A stretch of 64,000 nucleotides of DNA from Salipiger bermudensis HTCC2601 (GTDB lineage Bacteria > Pseudomonadota > Alphaproteobacteria > Rhodobacterales > Rhodobacteraceae). A program made the position numbers and the translations under genes. The stretch lies in contig NZ_DS022279.1 of the NCBI RefSeq assembly GCF_000153725.1, forward strand, positions 128,501-192,500, read 5' to 3'. The notes under the pieces are model-generated. The model was not told the origin of the DNA, ran no database searches, and saw nothing but the letters and a program-made list of their open reading frames with translations. Each line of letters opens with the position of its first letter. Position 1 is the first letter of the stretch. This document shows positions 8,823 through 17,610 of this stretch, in pieces.

Positions 8823-8893
8823 CGAGTTTGCTGTTTCCGACCGAGCGTCCGGTTTCCGATAGTCCGGCCTGACCCAGTGAAAAGGATACCCCC

Positions 8894-9121
8894 ATGGCCC
8901 GTGATGCCGCGACCCACTCAGGCGCACAGCGTGACGCCTACATCAATCATCGCCTCGCGCTGCTGGGGCTCGCGGCGGATGAGGCCAGCCTGTCACGCAT
9001 CCGCGCCGTGGCGGACGATCTCGAGTTTTCCTTTGCCCGCGTGCGTCGTGCGCTGCCGTTCGGCGTTGAACCCTGCGCCGGCGCGACCACCGGTCTGGCG
9101 CGTGGGGAGCGCGTGAAATGA
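8894..9121 (+). CDS. AtzG-like small amidase partner (DUF4089-like)
   Basis: A 75-residue protein whose core AYINHRLALLGLAADEASLSRIRAVADDLEFSFARVRRALPFGVEP resembles the DUF4089/AtzG family: small helical proteins encoded directly before AtzE-type amidases and forming a complex with them. It overlaps the amidase start by 4 bp (ATGA), which fits a stoichiometric partner. No signal peptide. The match is by pattern and context; the sequence is short, so I hold it at moderate confidence. Confidence 0.6.
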   Translation: MARDAATHSGAQRDAYINHRLALLGLAADEASLSRIRAVADDLEFSFARVRRALPFGVEPCAGATTGLARGERVK

Positions 9122-10512
9122 GCACCTCCTTCCTGACCATTGCCGAAGCCTCGGAACGGATCGCAGCCGGAACCCTGACCTCGGAGCAGCTGACGCGCGA
9201 CTGCCTCGACCGGATCGCCGCCCTGAACGAGACGCTGCACGCCTTCGTGCTGGTGCGCGAAGACGAGGCCATGGCGGCCGCGCGCGCCGCCGATGCCGAG
9301 ATCGCCGCCGGGCGGCGTATCGGTCCGCTGCACGGCATCCCCATGGGGATCAAGGACATCGTGGAAACCGCCGGGGTTCGCACCACGGGCCAGTCGGCGC
9401 TGTTTCTCGACCGCGTCCCCGAGCGCTCCGCCCATCTGTGGGAACGCCTCGAGGCCGCCGGTGCCATCCTGATCGGGAAGACCACCACGTGGGAGTTCGC
9501 CATCGGCGGCACCGCGCATGACCTGCCGTTTCCGCCCGCCCGCAACCCGTGGGACCCGAGCCGCGAAACCGGCGGGTCGTCTTCGGGGTCGGCGGCGGCG
9601 GTGGCGGCCGGCCTGTGTTCCGGCGCGATCGGCACCGACACAGGGGGATCGGTGCGGGTGCCGGCGGCATGGTGCGGCATTGCCGGGCTGAAGCCGACCT
9701 ACGGTCTCGTGGGGCGGTCGGGCGTCTACCCGCTGTCGCATACGCTCGATCACCCCGGTCCGATGTGCTGGAGCTCCGAGGATTGCGCGCTGATGATGGA
9801 GGTGCTGGCCGGTGACGACCCGCGCGACGCCTCCACCCGTGCAGCACCGGCGCTGCCCTTCACCCGGCGCGTGACCGAAGGCGTGGCCGGACTGCGCATC
9901 GGGGTCTGGGACGCGATGACCGACCACATCCAGACCGATCCCGAGGTCGCCGACGCCATGTCTCGCGGCATCGACGCATTGCGTGAGGCGGGCGCGGAGG
10001 TGCGTTCCGTGACCCTGCCGCCGCTGAAGGAGATCGACGCGGTCTGCAACCTGATCTCGCGGTCGGAGAGTTTTGCCTATCATCGCGTCAATCTGGAAGA
10101 GCAGCCGGAGAAATACGGCTTCGAATCCCGTGCGCGCCTGCTTGCCGGCTCGATCATCGGTGCGGCCGAATATATCGAAGCGCAGCGCGTGCGCACACTC
10201 ATCATCTCCGCCTTCGAGGACGCTTTCGAGGATTTCGACCTGATCGTCTGTGAAATGACCGGCTCGGTCGCGCCGCCGCATGGCGATGCCACCACCTACA
10301 CCCGCCTCGGCTCGCGAGCGGGCAACGTTACCGGGCTTCCGGCGCATTCCGTCTGTACTGGCTTCGATGCGCAGGGCCTGCCGATGGCCATGCAGATCAT
10401 TGGGCCGGCCTTCGCCGATGCGGTCCTGCTTGCTGCCGGGCACGTCGTCGAACAGGCCTGCGGTGCCCGCCAGACCCGCGCCCTGTCCCGGCCAAGAAAG
10501 GAATTGGCATGA
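9118..10512 (+). CDS. amidase signature family hydrolase (AtzE/GatA-like)
   Basis: A 464-residue amidase-signature enzyme. The Ser-cisSer-Lys triad is visible: Lys in GIPMGIKDIVETAG (about residue 80), cis-Ser in ETGGSSSGSAAAVAAGL (about 156) and the nucleophile Ser in TDTGGSVRVPAAWCGIAGLKPTYG (about 180). It is preceded by an AtzG-like small subunit and followed (4-bp overlap) by ABC permease genes, so its substrate is probably the compound brought in by this importer. AtzE itself hydrolyses 1-carboxybiuret; nothing here shows that specificity, and no other cyanurate genes are present. Confidence 0.88.
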   Translation: MSTSFLTIAEASERIAAGTLTSEQLTRDCLDRIAALNETLHAFVLVREDEAMAAARAADAEIAAGRRIGPLHGIPMGIKDIVETAGVRTTGQSALFLDRVPERSAHLWERLEAAGAILIGKTTTWEFAIGGTAHDLPFPPARNPWDPSRETGGSSSGSAAAVAAGLCSGAIGTDTGGSVRVPAAWCGIAGLKPTYGLVGRSGVYPLSHTLDHPGPMCWSSEDCALMMEVLAGDDPRDASTRAAPALPFTRRVTEGVAGLRIGVWDAMTDHIQTDPEVADAMSRGIDALREAGAEVRSVTLPPLKEIDAVCNLISRSESFAYHRVNLEEQPEKYGFESRARLLAGSIIGAAEYIEAQRVRTLIISAFEDAFEDFDLIVCEMTGSVAPPHGDATTYTRLGSRAGNVTGLPAHSVCTGFDAQGLPMAMQIIGPAFADAVLLAAGHVVEQACGARQTRALSRPRKELA

Positions 10513-11453
10513 TCCGATATGCCCTGATCCGCATACTGTCGGCCATCCCGATCCTGCTCGGGGTGTCGGTGGTGAGCTTCGGGCTGCTCTTCCTGCAGCC
10601 CGGAAACCCGGTCGAGGCGCTGCTGCCGCTCGAGGCCTCGCCGCAGATCGCCGAGATGATGAAGCAGCAGCTCGGCTTTGATCAGCCGGTCTGGCGCCAG
10701 TATCTCGCCTGGCTGCAACGCACCGTGCAGGGCGACCTCGGAGTGTCGCTCTATGACGGGCTGCCGGTTGCCGGGCAGCTTGGCGGAGCGCTGTTCAACA
10801 CCATGGTGCTGGCAATCCCGGCGGCAGTGCTGGCCTTCGTGCTGGGCGGGGCGCTTGGCCTCATCGCGGGCTACCACCGCAACACGTGGATCGACCGGTC
10901 GGCCAGCGCGCTGGCCATCGTCGGCGTTTCGCTGCCGCAATACTGGGTCGCGATCGTGCTCGTGGTGCTGTTTTCCGTGACGGTGAACTGGCTGCCGGCC
11001 TCTGGCATGGCCTCTCCTGACGGGATCCCGCGCAGCTTTTCCGATCTCTCCAACATGGTGATGCCGGTTCTCGCGCTGATGCTGGTGCCGATGGGCGTGG
11101 TGGCGCGCGTGGTGCGCGCCTCGGTGCAGGACATCCTGAGCCAGGATTTCATCGCCGGGTTGCAGGCCAAGGGCCTCGCGCGGGGGCGCATCCTGCGCCA
11201 CGTGATCCGCAACGCCATGTCCGCCGCCCTGTCGGTGATGGGGCTCCAGTTCGGGTTCCTGATCGGCGGATCGATCCTGATCGAGGTGGTGTTCAACTGG
11301 CCGGGAAGCGGTCAGCTGCTCAACCTCGCGATCTTCCGGCGCGACATCCCCGTCCTGCAGGGAACCGTTGTCGTGGTCGCCGGGCTCTTCGTGCTCACCA
11401 ACCTCGCGATCGATCTGGCGCAGGCCGCGATCGACCCCAGAATGCGGAGATAA
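10509..11453 (+). CDS. ABC transporter permease, DppB type
   Basis: A 314-residue inner-membrane permease with about six membrane segments. It begins with the N-terminal MIRYALIRILSAIPILLGVSVVSFGLLFLQPGNPVEALL typical of DppB/OppB proteins and carries the ATPase-coupling EAA-type loop (RVVRASVQDILSQDFIAGLQAKGLARGRILRHVIRNA). It overlaps the amidase gene by 4 bp and precedes the DppC-type partner. Part of a five-component peptide/opine-type importer. Confidence 0.92.
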   Translation: MIRYALIRILSAIPILLGVSVVSFGLLFLQPGNPVEALLPLEASPQIAEMMKQQLGFDQPVWRQYLAWLQRTVQGDLGVSLYDGLPVAGQLGGALFNTMVLAIPAAVLAFVLGGALGLIAGYHRNTWIDRSASALAIVGVSLPQYWVAIVLVVLFSVTVNWLPASGMASPDGIPRSFSDLSNMVMPVLALMLVPMGVVARVVRASVQDILSQDFIAGLQAKGLARGRILRHVIRNAMSAALSVMGLQFGFLIGGSILIEVVFNWPGSGQLLNLAIFRRDIPVLQGTVVVVAGLFVLTNLAIDLAQAAIDPRMRR

Positions 11454-11457
11454 GACC

Positions 11458-12360
11458 GTGACCATGACCCAACTGCAATCCGCAAGCCCGTCCGTCTCTG
11501 CCGCCGCGAAGGCCCCGGGGTACTGGCGATCCGTCGGTCAGCGCCTGATGCGCGACCGGGTCGGCATCGCCTCTGCGCTGGTCCTGCTGGCGATCGTGGT
11601 GTCGGCGCTGGCCGCGCCGCTGATCGCGCCGCACGACCCCAACAGCGGCTCGGTGATGACGCGTCTGAGCCCGATCGGCACGCCCGGCCACCTGCTGGGC
11701 ACCGACGCCACCGGGCGCGACATTCTCAGCCGCCTGATCTGGGGCGGGCGCCTCTCGCTGCTTTCGGGGATCACGCCGGTGGTTCTGGCGACGCTGATCG
11801 GCGGCACGCTCGGCATCATCGCCGGCATGTCGGGCCGACTGGTCAACGGCATCATCATGCGGATCACCGATATCTTCTTTGCCTTTCCCTCGATCCTGCT
11901 GGCAGTGGCGATCTCGGGCGTGCTGGGCAACGGTCTGGGCAATACGCTGGTCTCGCTGACCGTCGTCTTCGTCCCGCAGGTGCTGCGCGTCGCCGAAAGC
12001 GCCACGGTGCAGATCGCGCGCCAAGATTATGTCGATGCGGCCCGGGCCACGACCGCCAGCCGCCTTCTCATCATGACAAGCCAGGTCCTGCCCAACGTGC
12101 TGAGCCCGATCCTGGTCTTCGCGACCAGCCTGATCGCAGTCAGCCTCGTGGTTGCGGCGGGCCTCAACTTCATCGGTCTCGGCGTCGCGCCGCCGGCGGC
12201 GGAATGGGGATCGATGCTGAACGAGCTGCGCGACGCCATCTACATCAACCCGACGCTCTCGATCCTGCCGGGCGTGATGATCGTGGCGACCTCTGTCTGT
12301 TTCAACCTGCTGAGCGACAGCCTCGGTTCCGCAATGAACATCCGGGAGACCGACAAATGA
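11458..12360 (+). CDS. ABC transporter permease, DppC type
   Basis: A permease of about 300 residues with an N-terminal cytoplasmic stretch and about six membrane segments. Family landmarks are the GTDATGRDILSRLIWGGRLSLLSG block and the EAA loop (VAESATVQIARQDYVDAARATTASRLLIMTSQVLPNV). I chose the GTG at 11458 because GGAG lies 8 bases before it; an in-frame ATG at 11464 is the alternative. The stop overlaps the next start (ATGA). It pairs with the DppB-type protein to form the membrane channel. Confidence 0.92.
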   Translation: MTMTQLQSASPSVSAAAKAPGYWRSVGQRLMRDRVGIASALVLLAIVVSALAAPLIAPHDPNSGSVMTRLSPIGTPGHLLGTDATGRDILSRLIWGGRLSLLSGITPVVLATLIGGTLGIIAGMSGRLVNGIIMRITDIFFAFPSILLAVAISGVLGNGLGNTLVSLTVVFVPQVLRVAESATVQIARQDYVDAARATTASRLLIMTSQVLPNVLSPILVFATSLIAVSLVVAAGLNFIGLGVAPPAAEWGSMLNELRDAIYINPTLSILPGVMIVATSVCFNLLSDSLGSAMNIRETDK

Positions 12361-13439
12361 CGCAACATATCCGTACAGAGAGCCTCGGGCTGCCGGATGT
12401 CGGCGGCCCCGCCCAGCCGCTTCTGATCGTGCGCGACCTGAAGAAGCACTTCCCCGTGCGCTCGGGGCTGATGGGCAAGGCCGAGAAGGTGCATGCGGTC
12501 GATGGCGTCTCGTTTCGGATCGGGAAGGGCGAAACCCTTGGCATCGTGGGTGAATCCGGGTGCGGGAAATCGACGACGACGCGGCTTCTTCTGGATCTGA
12601 CGAGGCGCGATGCGGGCGAAATCATCTTCGACGGTCGCGGCCTTGGCGGCGGGCGTGACGGCATCTCGCTCAAGGAGCTGCGCCGTGGCATGCAGATGGT
12701 GTTTCAGGACAGCTCGACCTCGCTGAACCCGCGGGCGCGCATCCTCGACATCGTGATGTTCCCGCTGCGCGCGGCCGGCGTCGACCGGACCAAGGCCCGG
12801 GACCGTGCGAGCATGCTGCTCGACCGCGTCGGTCTGCACCCGCAGGCCTTCGGGCACCGCTTTGCCCATGAGCTCTCCGGCGGCCAGCGTCAGCGGGTCA
12901 ACATCGCCCGCGCGCTGGCCACGGCGCCGCGTCTCGTCATCCTCGACGAGGCGGTTTCGGCGCTCGACAAATCGGTCGAGGCCGATGTGCTGAACCTGCT
13001 TGCCGATCTGAAGGCCGAAGAGGGGCTGACCTATCTTTTCATCTCGCACGATCTTGGCGTGGTGCGCGAGGTCTCGGATCGCGTGATGGTCATGTATCTC
13101 GGCCAGATCGCGGAAATCGGCCCGGCCGAAACCATCTACGACCGTCCGGGCCATCCCTACACGCGCGCGCTGCTCGCCGCCGTGCCGAGCCTCGATCCGG
13201 CGAAGCAGATCGCGGAACCGCCGCTGAAGGGGGATCCGCCGAACCCGATCAATCCCGAGCCGGGGTGCCGTTTCCGTGCCCGGTGCCCTTATGCCGAAGG
13301 GGTCTGCAAGGCGATCGATCCTGCGCCCGTGCCGGTCGGAGAGGTCGAAATCAGTTGCCATATGTGCAACCGGGCCTCGGGCCACAGTCAGGCCGCAGAC
13401 TGGCTCGACGCGCTTACCAAGGAGACTGCAGATGCTTGA
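12357..13439 (+). CDS. oligopeptide-type ABC transporter ATPase (DppF/OppF-like)
   Basis: A 360-residue ATPase with Walker A GESGCGKST, signature LSGGQRQRVNIARAL, Walker B LVILDEAVSALD and switch His in FISHDLGVV. The C-terminal oligopeptide-transporter domain has the cysteine pattern GCRFRARCPYAEGVC (an Fe-S-type cluster in homologues). The opening DLKKHFPVRSGLMGKAEKVHAVDGVSF is typical of DppF/OppF. The Walker B 'DEAVSALD' replaces the more common 'DEPTSALD'. It energises uptake together with the following ATPase. Confidence 0.92.
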   Translation: MTQHIRTESLGLPDVGGPAQPLLIVRDLKKHFPVRSGLMGKAEKVHAVDGVSFRIGKGETLGIVGESGCGKSTTTRLLLDLTRRDAGEIIFDGRGLGGGRDGISLKELRRGMQMVFQDSSTSLNPRARILDIVMFPLRAAGVDRTKARDRASMLLDRVGLHPQAFGHRFAHELSGGQRQRVNIARALATAPRLVILDEAVSALDKSVEADVLNLLADLKAEEGLTYLFISHDLGVVREVSDRVMVMYLGQIAEIGPAETIYDRPGHPYTRALLAAVPSLDPAKQIAEPPLKGDPPNPINPEPGCRFRARCPYAEGVCKAIDPAPVPVGEVEISCHMCNRASGHSQAADWLDALTKETADA

Positions 13440-14424
13440 TTTCACCAATCAGGGTACACCGTTGCTGAGCCTGCGCGATCTGTCGGTCCGGTTTCGCAAG
13501 GGCAAGGGCCATGTGCATGCGGTGAACGGTGTGGATCTCGATCTGGCGCCCGGCGAGACCGTGGGCCTGCTGGGAGAATCCGGATCCGGAAAGAGCATCA
13601 CCCTGCGCTCCATCATGCGCCTGCTGCCCGACAGTGCCGCGCTTGGCGGCAAGATCAGCTTCGACGGGCAGGACGTGACGCAGCTGAACCGGCGCGGCCT
13701 GCGCAGTCTGCGCGGGGCAGGGATCGGCATGGTGTTCCAGGAACCGCTGGTGGCAATGGACCAGACCTTCACGGTCGGCGATCAGATCGTCGAGGCGATC
13801 CGGGCCCACGAGACGATCTCGCGGGGCGAGGCGCGCAAGCGCGCGCTCGAGCTTCTGGAGCTGGTCCAGATCCCGTCTGCGCGGCGGCGTCTGGACAGCT
13901 TTCCGCAGGAGCTCTCGGGCGGGATGCGGCAACGGGTGATGATTGCCGTGGCCCTGGCCGCGCGGCCACGCCTCCTGCTGGCGGATGAACCGACCACCGC
14001 GCTCGACGTGACGGTGCAGATCCAGATCCTTCTGCTGCTGCGCGAGATCCAGCGCGAATTCGGCATGGCGATGATCTTTGTCACCCACGACATCGGCGTT
14101 GCGGCGCAGGTCTCCGACCGGCTCGCAGTGATGTACGGGGGCCGTATCGTCGAGAGCGGCCCGGCGGGGCAGCTGTTGGCCGCGCCCGAACACCCCTATG
14201 CCGAAGGTCTGATCTCTGCGGCCAGGGGGCACCGCGACGGCGCGGGCCGCCTGATGGGGATCCCCGGTCGCCCGCCGCGGCTGGAGCAGGCGCCGCAGGG
14301 CTGCAGCTTTGCGCCCCGCTGTCCGCGCGCGATCGGCGCCTGCGCGGAAAGCCTGCCGGAGTTGGTGGCCACCGGGCGCACTGACCACGCGGTGGCCTGC
14401 TACGTGCCAACTTCGCGCGGATAG
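13432..14424 (+). CDS. oligopeptide-type ABC transporter ATPase (DppD/OppD-like)
   Basis: A 330-residue ATPase: Walker A GESGSGKSI, Q-loop MVFQEPLVAMDQTFTVG, signature LSGGMRQRVMIAVAL, Walker B LLLADEPTTALD and a C-terminal cysteine motif SFAPRCPRAIGAC. The start overlaps the preceding ATPase gene by 8 bp. At its 3' end the gene overlaps the convergent LysR gene by 25 bp, with no room for a terminator between them. Confidence 0.92.
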   Translation: MLDFTNQGTPLLSLRDLSVRFRKGKGHVHAVNGVDLDLAPGETVGLLGESGSGKSITLRSIMRLLPDSAALGGKISFDGQDVTQLNRRGLRSLRGAGIGMVFQEPLVAMDQTFTVGDQIVEAIRAHETISRGEARKRALELLELVQIPSARRRLDSFPQELSGGMRQRVMIAVALAARPRLLLADEPTTALDVTVQIQILLLLREIQREFGMAMIFVTHDIGVAAQVSDRLAVMYGGRIVESGPAGQLLAAPEHPYAEGLISAARGHRDGAGRLMGIPGRPPRLEQAPQGCSFAPRCPRAIGACAESLPELVATGRTDHAVACYVPTSRG

Positions 14425-15377
14425 GGCCTTGGCGCGTCGTCATCGCGGGTCAGGATGTCCGCGAGGAAATCCACGAAACAGCGGATGCGGGCGTTCAGGT
14501 TGCGGCGGTCGTGGTAGACCGCATAGAGCGGGATGCCCTGCGTCGGGCGGAACCGTGGTAGCAGCTCGACCAGCCGCCCGGCCCTGAGATCATCGCGAAC
14601 CTGATAGGTCATCAGGTTCGCGATCCCGACCCCGCTCAGCGCCAGCTGGCGCAGCATCGAGCCCTGGCTGGCGCGGAAGGCGCCATGGACCGGCTGCGGG
14701 CGCAATTCTCCGGCTTCTTCGAACTGCCAGGTGTTGAAGACCTCGCGCGTGCTCAGGATGCAGTTGTGATCGCGCAGGTCCGTCGGGCGCTGGGGCCTGC
14801 CCCGGCGCTCGAGATAGCTTGGCGCGGCACAGACCAGCAGTGGCGTGTAGCACAGTCGCCGCGCGACAAAGGTATCGCGGACCGGGGGTTCGTGCGAGAT
14901 CGTGATGTCGACCCCTGCCTCGATCGGATCGACGTAGCCGTTGCGCAGGTGGAACGCGATGTCGATCTCGGGGTAGGCGGCGTGGAACTCGTGCATCATC
15001 GGGCCGATCCTCGCCTCCGCGGTCGACGCGGAGACCGAAACACGCAGCTTGCCCTTCGCCTGCAGTTTCGAGCCTGAAACGCTGGCCTCGGCGTCCTGCA
15101 TGGCCTCGATGGCGCGGCAGCAGCCGTGATAGAAGGTGAGCCCTTCGGACGTGGCGACAAAATGCCGGGTATCGCGGTCGACAAGACGCACGCTCAGCGC
15201 GGCTTCGAGGCGGTTGATCGCCTTGCTCACCGTGGACGGGCTGATCGCGAGCCGGCGGGCGGCGGCGGCGAAGCCCTGTTCCTCGACCGCGGCGACGAAA
15301 AGATGCATGTCGGAATTGGTGTGCAGCACGATTGGTCCCTCTGCGCCCTCCTTCGGTGGCGCCGCCGCGGGGAACAA
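14400..15377 (-). CDS. LysR-family transcriptional regulator
   Basis: A LysR regulator: N-terminal helix-turn-helix (FVAAVEEQGFAAAARRLAISPSTVSKAINRLEAALSVRLVDRDTRHFVATSEG) and a C-terminal periplasmic-binding-like effector domain ending near FVDFLADIL. Of three possible starts, the GTG at 15329 has the best ribosome site (GAGGGA about 7 bases upstream) and the ATG at 15308 puts the HTH nearest the N-terminus; the longest frame is listed. It lies at the end of the amidase/ABC operon in opposite orientation and is the likely controller of that cluster. Confidence 0.86.
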   Translation of the reverse strand: MFPAAAPPKEGAEGPIVLHTNSDMHLFVAAVEEQGFAAAARRLAISPSTVSKAINRLEAALSVRLVDRDTRHFVATSEGLTFYHGCCRAIEAMQDAEASVSGSKLQAKGKLRVSVSASTAEARIGPMMHEFHAAYPEIDIAFHLRNGYVDPIEAGVDITISHEPPVRDTFVARRLCYTPLLVCAAPSYLERRGRPQRPTDLRDHNCILSTREVFNTWQFEEAGELRPQPVHGAFRASQGSMLRQLALSGVGIANLMTYQVRDDLRAGRLVELLPRFRPTQGIPLYAVYHDRRNLNARIRCFVDFLADILTRDDDAPRPYPREVGT

Positions 15378-15629
15378 GAGACCGCGTGGTCAACGCCTTA
15401 ATGCGCGATCGGAAGGTGACCAATTGTCATGCACAATGGCCGGCTATGCTGAATTCCTGACCACAGAGCACGGTGCGGGCGGCGCCCGGACAAGGGCTTT
15501 CCGGGCGGACAGGCTGAGCAGGCGGCCCTCTCCCGTACGCAGGAAGCCGCCTTTCGCCTTTTTCCAACGCCTGCGGATCCGGGATCAACTCGGGAGCCGG
15601 ACGCTTTGCGTCACGTCGGCTCAGCGTCG

Positions 15630-16958
15630 CTAGAGGAATAGGGTGACGGTGACGGGCAACAGGGCAACGAGGATCAGCACCAGCATCATGACCGCGATGA
15701 ACGGAAGTGTCGCCGCAAAGATCTGTTCGACTGACACATTCGGATCGTTCAGCGTGTTGTGGACCGTGAAGACCGAAATGCCGAACGGCGGTGTCAGGAG
15801 GCCGATCTCCACCGCGAGCACGGTCACGATGCCGAAATGCATGAGGTCCACCCCAAGCCCCTGTGCGATCGGCGCAGCGATGGGGACCATGATCAGAAGG
15901 ATGGAGGTGCTGTCGAGGATCATCCCCATCAGGAGAATGATCGCCGCATAGAAGAAGATGAAGCCGAGCGGCCCGAACCCGGAGTCGGACACGAGGCCCG
16001 CGATGGCGTTCGGCAGGCCCGCGATCGCCAGCATGCGCGAATAGAACGAGGCGGCGATCAGAAGCAGCAGGATCGAGACGGAGATCACGCCCGTCTGCTT
16101 CATCACCTGCCAGAGCTTGTGGCGGTCGAGGCTCCTGCGCGACAGGGCAACGAGAAGCGCGCCGAAGGCGCCGACGCCGCCGGCCTCGGTCGGGGTGAAG
16201 AAGCCCGAGTAGAGGCCCCCGAGAACGAGAATGACGAGAAGGATGATCGGGATCAGCTTGCGGATCATCTCGCCCAGAGGCATGGGCGTGACATCTCTGT
16301 CCAGCCTGCGTGCGCGGGTGCTGTCGGGGTCGGTCAGCACGAAGCGCGGGGCCAGCATGGTCACCCCGACAAGCATGGCGACGAAGCCCCCCGCGAGCAT
16401 CAGCCCCGGGATGATGCCGGCAATGAACATGCCGCCGATGGAGACCTCGGCCAGCACCCCGTAGATGATCAGCAGCAGACTTGGCGGGATCAGCATGCCC
16501 AGCACGGAGGACCCCGCGACCGTGCCTGCGGAAAATGCAGGTCGATAGCCGTGGCGTGTCATTTCCGGCACCGCAACGCGTGTAAAGACCGCGGCGGAGG
16601 CGATCGACACGCCGGTGACGGCGGCGAAGATCGTGTTTGCCGCCACCGTGGCGACCCCGAGCCCGCAGATCATGCGCCGCAGCAGCTCTTCCGCGACCGC
16701 GAACGTGTCGCGCCCGACGTTGGACACGCTCACGAGCAACCCCATGAGGACGAAGAGCGGGATGGTGGCAAACAGGTAGTCGGCGATGCCGGAATAGGCC
16801 GTCAGCTCGAGCATTCTGAATGCCAGGCCGATATTGTCGCGAATGATCCAGATGCCGACGAAGGCGATGGAAAACAGCGCATACGCGATCTGCATGCCGA
16901 GCAGCACGAGGGCGATGAGCACGGCAATGAGCAGGAAGCCGATGGTCAGGGTGGTCAT
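15630..16958 (-). CDS. TRAP transporter large permease (DctM)
   Basis: A 442-residue membrane protein with about 12 segments. TRAP DctM landmarks are IPLFVLMGLLVSVSNVGRDTF, GVSIASAAVFTRVAVPEM, GTVAGSSVLGMLIPPSLLLIIYGVLAEVSIGGMFIAGIIPG and the second-half LLTPPFGISVFTVH. The ATG at 16958 overlaps the DctQ gene by 4 bp; a longer upstream open frame is a shadow of dctQ. It forms the ion-coupled channel of the transporter fed by the binding protein at 17611-18669. Last gene of the hydroxylase-TRAP operon. Confidence 0.93.
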   Translation of the reverse strand: MTTLTIGFLLIAVLIALVLLGMQIAYALFSIAFVGIWIIRDNIGLAFRMLELTAYSGIADYLFATIPLFVLMGLLVSVSNVGRDTFAVAEELLRRMICGLGVATVAANTIFAAVTGVSIASAAVFTRVAVPEMTRHGYRPAFSAGTVAGSSVLGMLIPPSLLLIIYGVLAEVSIGGMFIAGIIPGLMLAGGFVAMLVGVTMLAPRFVLTDPDSTRARRLDRDVTPMPLGEMIRKLIPIILLVILVLGGLYSGFFTPTEAGGVGAFGALLVALSRRSLDRHKLWQVMKQTGVISVSILLLLIAASFYSRMLAIAGLPNAIAGLVSDSGFGPLGFIFFYAAIILLMGMILDSTSILLIMVPIAAPIAQGLGVDLMHFGIVTVLAVEIGLLTPPFGISVFTVHNTLNDPNVSVEQIFAATLPFIAVMMLVLILVALLPVTVTLFL

Positions 16959-17518
16959 GGCGCGGCCTTCAATGTCTGAAACTCCCGGGTCACCCGGTAG
17001 AGGGCGGCGAGGGTCGCGGTGGCGGCGCCCAGCACGGTGATCCCGCGGAAGGGCCAGGTCGGTATGGTCCAGACGCCCTGCACCCCGAAGAATTCGCCGC
17101 TTGCCCAGGCCGAGGTGAACTTCGGCCACGATGACCAGACGATCAGCGCGAAGACGATCGCGCCGACGAGGCAGAAGCACATTTCCATGAGCGCCACGGC
17201 CCGAGGCGAGCTGCGTGCGATCCGCCGCACGAGGAAATCGGCGCGGGTGAGGCGCAGTTGCAGGATCGCCGCCGGAACCTGAAGGAAGACGATGGCAACA
17301 ACGGTGCGTCCGGCGATTTCCGAGACGCCGGTGATCGGGAGGTCGAGCAGGTTGCGCCCGATCACGTCAGCCACGATCAGCAGCATGAGCGCCCCGATGG
17401 CGGCAGTCCCGATGGCCGACATGGCAGCTGCAAGGCTGCCGAGAACTGCGCCCACGGGGGCGTCCGAAAACGCCGGGACGAACTGGTCCTCCGGGGTCGC
17501 GCTGGTGTCTTCGCTCAT
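16955..17518 (-). CDS. TRAP transporter small permease (DctQ)
   Basis: A 187-residue DctQ-type subunit with four membrane segments (first MSAIGTAAIGALMLLIVADVIGRNLLDLPITGVSEIAGRTVV, with the usual N-R-N/L-P-G-like pattern). It overlaps dctM by 4 bp. A 92-bp gap containing a stable hairpin separates it from the binding-protein gene, a common arrangement that lets the periplasmic protein be made in excess. Confidence 0.88.
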   Translation of the reverse strand: MSEDTSATPEDQFVPAFSDAPVGAVLGSLAAAMSAIGTAAIGALMLLIVADVIGRNLLDLPITGVSEIAGRTVVAIVFLQVPAAILQLRLTRADFLVRRIARSSPRAVALMEMCFCLVGAIVFALIVWSSWPKFTSAWASGEFFGVQGVWTIPTWPFRGITVLGAATATLAALYRVTREFQTLKAAP

Positions 17519-17558
17519 GAATACCTGCCCTTGGTGACCAATCCTGCCGCATGGTCGG

Positions 17559-17578
17559 CCCGACCTTCGCAGGTCGGG
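17559..17578 (-). other. intercistronic hairpin with GNRA loop between dctP and dctQ
   Basis: A perfect 8-bp stem (CCCGACCT / AGGTCGGG). In the minus-strand transcript the loop is GCGA, a stable GNRA tetraloop. It lies just downstream of the dctP stop and could protect dctP mRNA or partly terminate before dctQM. Confidence 0.5.
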
Positions 17579-17610
17579 ACGGGGTGATCAGATGCGTCGT
17601 CCGGGACGGG

